Assembly: GCF_004114425.1 (NCBI RefSeq)
Contig: NZ_RDQF01000027.1
Span: forward strand, 24,804 to 88,803
Reading direction: 5' to 3'
DNA length: 64,000 nucleotides
Source: Bradyrhizobium vignae
GTDB taxonomy: Bacteria > Pseudomonadota > Alphaproteobacteria > Rhizobiales > Xanthobacteraceae
Position numbers and translations under genes: made by a program. Below are positions 60,829 to 64,000 of this stretch, in pieces; the stretch's first letter is position 1, and each line of letters opens with the position of its first letter. The notes below the pieces were generated by a model. It was not told the DNA's origin and ran no database searches. It saw only the letters and a program-made list of their open reading frames with translations.

Positions 60829-62486
60829 CAGTAAATCTCGTCGAGATCCGCAACCTCAGGGTTGAGGCAACGACCGATGCCGGCAGGCGGGTCGAGATCA
60901 TCAAGGGTGTCGACCTCGACATCGCCAGAGGCGAGATCGTCGCTCTCATCGGCGAGAGCGGCTCGGGCAAGACCACCATCGCCATGACGCTCATGGGCTA
61001 CGCGCGGCAAGGCTGCGCGATCACCGGCGGCGAGGTGCGCGTGGCCGGTATGGACATGGTGAGCCTGTCGGAAGCCGAACGCGCCAAGATTCGCGGGACG
61101 TGCGTGGCCTATGTGCCGCAGAGCGCTGCAGCCGCCTTCAACCCCGCACTGACCATCATGGACCAGGTCACCGGGGTGGCGCGGATCCACAGGCTCATGT
61201 CCGCAGCCGAGGCGCAGGCGAAAGCGCTCTTACTCTTCAAAGCGCTATCGTTGCCGGAGCCCGAGACGATCGGCAACCGCTATCCGCACCAGGTCTCCGG
61301 TGGCCAGTTGCAGCGGCTCGCCGCCGCGATGGCCCTGATCGGCCAGCCGAAGGTCGTCATCTTCGACGAGCCCACCACGGCGCTCGATGTCACGACCCAG
61401 GTCGAGGTGCTGCGCGCATTCAAGTCCGTCACGGCGCAGCACAACATCGCCGGTGTCTACGTCTCGCACGATCTGGCCGTGGTCGCCCAGATCGCCGACA
61501 GGATCGTCGTCCTCAAGGACGGCACGGTCCAGGAAACGGGGACGACGGATCAGATCCTGGAAGACGCTCAGCACCCCTATACGAGGCAGTTGCTGGCCGC
61601 ATTCAGGCCGAAGACACAGCAGCGGGCGCCTGACAACGACGGCGCGACGAAGCGCCCCTTGCTCGAGGTCGACAATCTGACGGTCGGCTATGGACCTCGC
61701 TCGCGCGATGGACAGCCGCTGATCAATGCTGTCCAGGCTGTCAGCCTCAAGCTGGATCGGGGACGAAATCTCGGCATCATCGGCGAGTCCGGCTGCGGCA
61801 AGTCGACCCTCGCCAGGGCGATTGCCGGAATTCTGCCGGCTCATGCGGGCAATATCGTCTTCAATGGACGCGAATTGGGAAAGGCCGGCCGCAACCGCAC
61901 CCGCAACGAACTCCGCGAGATCCAGATCGTATTCCAGCACGCGGACACCGCGCTCAATCCGGCGAAGTCGGTGGGAGACATCCTGAGGCGTCCCCTCACC
62001 TTCTACCACGGCATGAGGGGCAAGGCGCGCGATGCGCGCGTCAACGAACTTCTCGATCTCGTGCGCCTGCCAAAATCCGTGCGCCATCGGTTGCCGGGAG
62101 AGCTGTCAGGCGGCCAAAAGCAGCGTGTGAATTTTGCCCGGGCACTCGCCGCCGAGCCCACGCTCATCCTGTGCGACGAAATCACGTCGGCTCTCGATAC
62201 GGTCGTGGCAGCCGCGGTCGTCGAGCTTCTCAAGGAGCTTCAGCGCGAGCTTGGTATCTCCTACATCTTCATCAGCCACGATCTGTCGGTCGTCGAGGCG
62301 ATCTGCGACGAAATCATCGTGATGTATCGCGGTCAGAAGGTCGAGCAGATCACGACGACCCGGCTCTCGGCGCCACAGCACCCTTATACCCGGCTATTGT
62401 TCTCCTCGGTCCCGAAGCTCGATCCCGACTGGCTCGACAATTTGAAACAGGATGCCGACGAATTGCGCGCCTATAGCCAACGGTAG
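60825..62486 (+). CDS. Dual ATP-binding ABC importer subunit (fused DppD-DppF type)
   Basis: 553 aa containing two complete nucleotide-binding domains. First: Walker A GESGSGKTT, signature VSGGQLQR, Walker B VVIFDEPTTALD. Second: GESGCGKST, LSGGQKQR, LILCDEITSALD. Each ends with the oligopeptide-transporter C-terminal HPYTR extension. Powers the importer formed with the two permeases; last gene of the operon. Confidence 0.93.
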   Translation: MTVNLVEIRNLRVEATTDAGRRVEIIKGVDLDIARGEIVALIGESGSGKTTIAMTLMGYARQGCAITGGEVRVAGMDMVSLSEAERAKIRGTCVAYVPQSAAAAFNPALTIMDQVTGVARIHRLMSAAEAQAKALLLFKALSLPEPETIGNRYPHQVSGGQLQRLAAAMALIGQPKVVIFDEPTTALDVTTQVEVLRAFKSVTAQHNIAGVYVSHDLAVVAQIADRIVVLKDGTVQETGTTDQILEDAQHPYTRQLLAAFRPKTQQRAPDNDGATKRPLLEVDNLTVGYGPRSRDGQPLINAVQAVSLKLDRGRNLGIIGESGCGKSTLARAIAGILPAHAGNIVFNGRELGKAGRNRTRNELREIQIVFQHADTALNPAKSVGDILRRPLTFYHGMRGKARDARVNELLDLVRLPKSVRHRLPGELSGGQKQRVNFARALAAEPTLILCDEITSALDTVVAAAVVELLKELQRELGISYIFISHDLSVVEAICDEIIVMYRGQKVEQITTTRLSAPQHPYTRLLFSSVPKLDPDWLDNLKQDADELRAYSQR

Positions 62487-62508
62487 AAGCGGTTGGTGCA
62501 GCAGCTGG

Positions 62509-62985
62509 TCAAGCCGGAAAGAGGCTGGTCAGCGGCATCTGGGAGCGCACGATCGGCGATTTGAGGACGACGAAACTGAAATACTTGTCGATACCGATGT
62601 CCATGGCGGTCAGACGCTCCATGATCGCCTGGTACTCGCCGACGCTGGCGGTGACGAACTTCAGCATGTAGTCGTAACCTCCGGAGACCAGATGACACTC
62701 TCTCAGCTGGTCGATCTTGTCGACCGCCGACTGGAAACGGGCAAAGTCGGCCTGTCGATGGTTCTTCAACGTCACCTCGGTGAACACGGTCAGCGTCTGT
62801 CCGAGCTTGCGCGCGTTGATCTGGGCAGCGTAGCCCTCGATGTAGCCCTCGGCCTGCAGTCTCTTCACACGCACGAGACAAGCGGTGGGCGACAAATTCA
62901 CCAGCTCGGCAAGCTCGACATTGGTGATGCGACCGTTCTTCTGGAGTTCGTGGAGGATCTTGATGTCGATCCCATCCAGCTTCAT
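62509..62985 (-). CDS. Lrp/AsnC-family regulator
   Basis: 158 aa from ATG 62985 (GGAGAG upstream), 7 codons shorter than the full frame. AsnC-type HTH: LDGIDIKILHELQKNGRITN, then VELAELVNLSPTACLVRVKRL, followed by the RAM ligand domain (GQTLTVFTEVTL, CHLVSGGYDYMLKF). Lrp/AsnC proteins sense amino acids, so it probably controls the importer and catabolic genes. Convergent with the ABC operon. Confidence 0.9.
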   Translation of the reverse strand: MKLDGIDIKILHELQKNGRITNVELAELVNLSPTACLVRVKRLQAEGYIEGYAAQINARKLGQTLTVFTEVTLKNHRQADFARFQSAVDKIDQLRECHLVSGGYDYMLKFVTASVGEYQAIMERLTAMDIGIDKYFSFVVLKSPIVRSQMPLTSLFPA

Positions 62986-63091
62986 GGGTGACTCTCCATC
63001 GAACACGCGCCAGAAGGCACAACAGAAAATTTTGTGCGATGAGCCAAAATCTCACCAAGCCCGCAGCCATTGCTTTCGGAAAGGTCTCGGA

Positions 63092-63625
63092 TTTCTACTC
63101 GATCGCCAGAAACTCCGGCGATTCATCGATCTGGGTGCGGATCCAGAGACCGAGAAGCCCGAGCGGCACGCCGAGCCCGAACATCAGGCGCCAGCCCCAG
63201 GCCGCCATGCTCTCCGCACCGATGATGGCCGAGACGAGCGTGAAGATGCCGACCGCAATCGCGGTGCCGGCATAAGCGGCCACCGGGGAGAAGGAGGCGC
63301 GGAGCGCGCGGTGCCTGCTGTCTCCCTGCTCGACGATATAGGCGGTCGCGGCCGTGTACTCGCCGCCGGCGAAGAAGCCCTGCGCCAGGCGGCAGAGCAC
63401 GAGACCCGCGGTCGCAAAGCTGCCGGCGACGGCGTAGCTCGGCAGGAACGCGGTCGCCGCAGTGACCAGACACATGCCGCTCACCGAGATGAAGAGGGCG
63501 GTACGGCGCCCCAGGCGATCACCCACGCGTCCCATGACGATCCCGCCGAGCGGCCGGATCAGGAAGCTCGACGCGTAGATCATCATCGGAAGAAGAACGC
63601 CGGCGTCTGCGCACGGAAGCCCCAC
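63092..63625 (-). pseudogene. MFS transporter N-terminal half, separated by inversion
   Basis: Minus-strand frame covering helices 2-6 of a metabolite:proton symporter-type MFS protein: LIRPLGGIVMGRVGDRLGRR, LAQGFFAGGEYTAATAYIVE, RLMFGLGVPLGLLGLWIR and ending IDESPEFLAIE before a stop at 63095. Helix 1 and a proper start are missing. The continuation of such a protein is on the opposite strand next to it, so the gene has been broken by an inversion. Confidence 0.7.
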
Positions 63626-63828
63626 CGCTCTCGGCCGTGGTCCGCAGCCAGTGGCGCCGCATGCTGTTCTTCATCAGCATCCTCATGAGCCACACGCTGT
63701 CGAACTATCTCGTGCTCGGCTTCCTCGCGACCTATCTCACGAATTTCGTCAAGATCGACGAGACGCATGCGTCGCTGGCGATCTTCATCGCCCAGATGGT
63801 GCTGATGGCAACCGTGAGCGTCACGATA
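63601..63828 (+). pseudogene. MFS transporter middle segment, opposite orientation
   Basis: Plus-strand frame reading RTEAPPLSAVVRSQWRRML, then FFISILMSHTLSNYLVLGF and LATYLTNFVKIDETHASLAI, typical of the central loop and helices 7-8 of the same kind of MFS protein. It ends abruptly after ATVSV. Together with the minus-strand fragment it shows a rearranged, non-functional transporter gene. Confidence 0.65.
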
Positions 63829-63949
63829 GTATCACCGGTGCCCGGGCTTGACTTGCGCGGAATGCTTTGGATAGCGCGGTCGGGATGATTGACGCCGCCG
63901 GCGCGCGGTGATGGGGTGACCCTGGTTCGGAGCGGGTAACGAGATCAGA

Positions 63950-64000
63950 ATGACCAGCGAGTCGCAGCTGCGCGAGAAGCTTCGGAAGATCGAGGCCTTG
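63950..64000 (+). CDS. Start of a DUF2786-like gene (cut by window edge)
   Basis: An ATG at 63950 after GAGATCAG opens a frame MTSESQLREKLRKIEAL that runs to the window end. The REKLRKIEAL start is like DUF2786-domain proteins. Only 17 codons are visible, so the assignment is tentative. Confidence 0.4.
   Translation, partial: MTSESQLREKLRKIEAL

Overview
The window looks like chromosome of a Bradyrhizobium-type alphaproteobacterium (Nitrobacteraceae). This is inferred from the high GC content, FixJ- and FixK-type regulators, FixK/FNR-type palindromes, and DUF3551, IalB-like, DUF3141 and DUF2950/DUF3300 genes. No rRNA, tRNA, CRISPR array or complete insertion sequence was recognised.

Region 1 (1 to about 33.3 kb) reads as one low-oxygen/stress neighbourhood. 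Nine 14-bp palindromes of the form TTGA(T/C)-N4-(A/G/C)TCAA lie in front of its operons, most of them 60-75 bp upstream of the start codon. A CRP/FNR protein of FixK type (no iron-sulphur cysteine cluster) and a FixJ-like response regulator are encoded inside it. Operons with a box are: a secreted tandem alpha/beta hydrolase diverging from a second hydrolase; DUF3141-pta-ackA-fabI (acyl-phosphate fermentation and fatty acid synthesis); DUF3300-DUF2950-small envelope protein; DUF2092 plus a small secreted protein; an HlyD-like adaptor pair diverging from a hypothetical gene and ppk2; a Gly/Arg/His-rich secreted protein; a PLP decarboxylase, an AspT-family antiporter and a small envelope protein; a DUF1275 protein with a SulP transporter; and an AI-2E/PerM-type membrane protein. 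A potassium-channel-like gene has an imperfect box. Several members are broken: the small envelope gene at 9.9 kb (frameshift), DUF2092 (frameshift at a G run), a single-domain receiver (in-frame TGA), and a C-terminal scrap of a second AspT-type transporter.

Region 2 (33.7-42.1 kb) holds small hypothetical genes and an envelope-stress module. An HWE/HisKA_2-like kinase, two lipoprotein adaptors and an RND pump are translationally coupled by 4-bp overlaps and diverge from a TetR regulator. A TATAC-S-GTRTA motif occurs in that divergent promoter and again at 42.96 kb in front of a run of small membrane genes. Region 3 (42-47.4 kb) carries those small genes, a PepSY protein, and a patatin-acetoacetate decarboxylase-3-hydroxybutyrate dehydrogenase cluster that suggests ketone-body or polyhydroxybutyrate turnover.

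Region 4 (47.5-64 kb) starts with scars (a truncated ORF and a decayed tyrosine-recombinase fragment) and continues as a catabolic island. It encodes a D-2-hydroxyacid dehydrogenase, a cupin, an aldehyde dehydrogenase, a tartrate/D-malate-type dehydrogenase, a succinate-semialdehyde dehydrogenase, a DadA/PuuB-like amine oxidoreductase, a type II haloacid dehalogenase, a GNAT protein, a dipeptide-type ABC importer and an Lrp/AsnC regulator. It probably takes up and degrades an amino or opine-like compound down to succinate and C4/C2 acids. A class III aminotransferase with a large internal deletion and an MFS gene split into opposite orientations show that the island is decaying at its right end.
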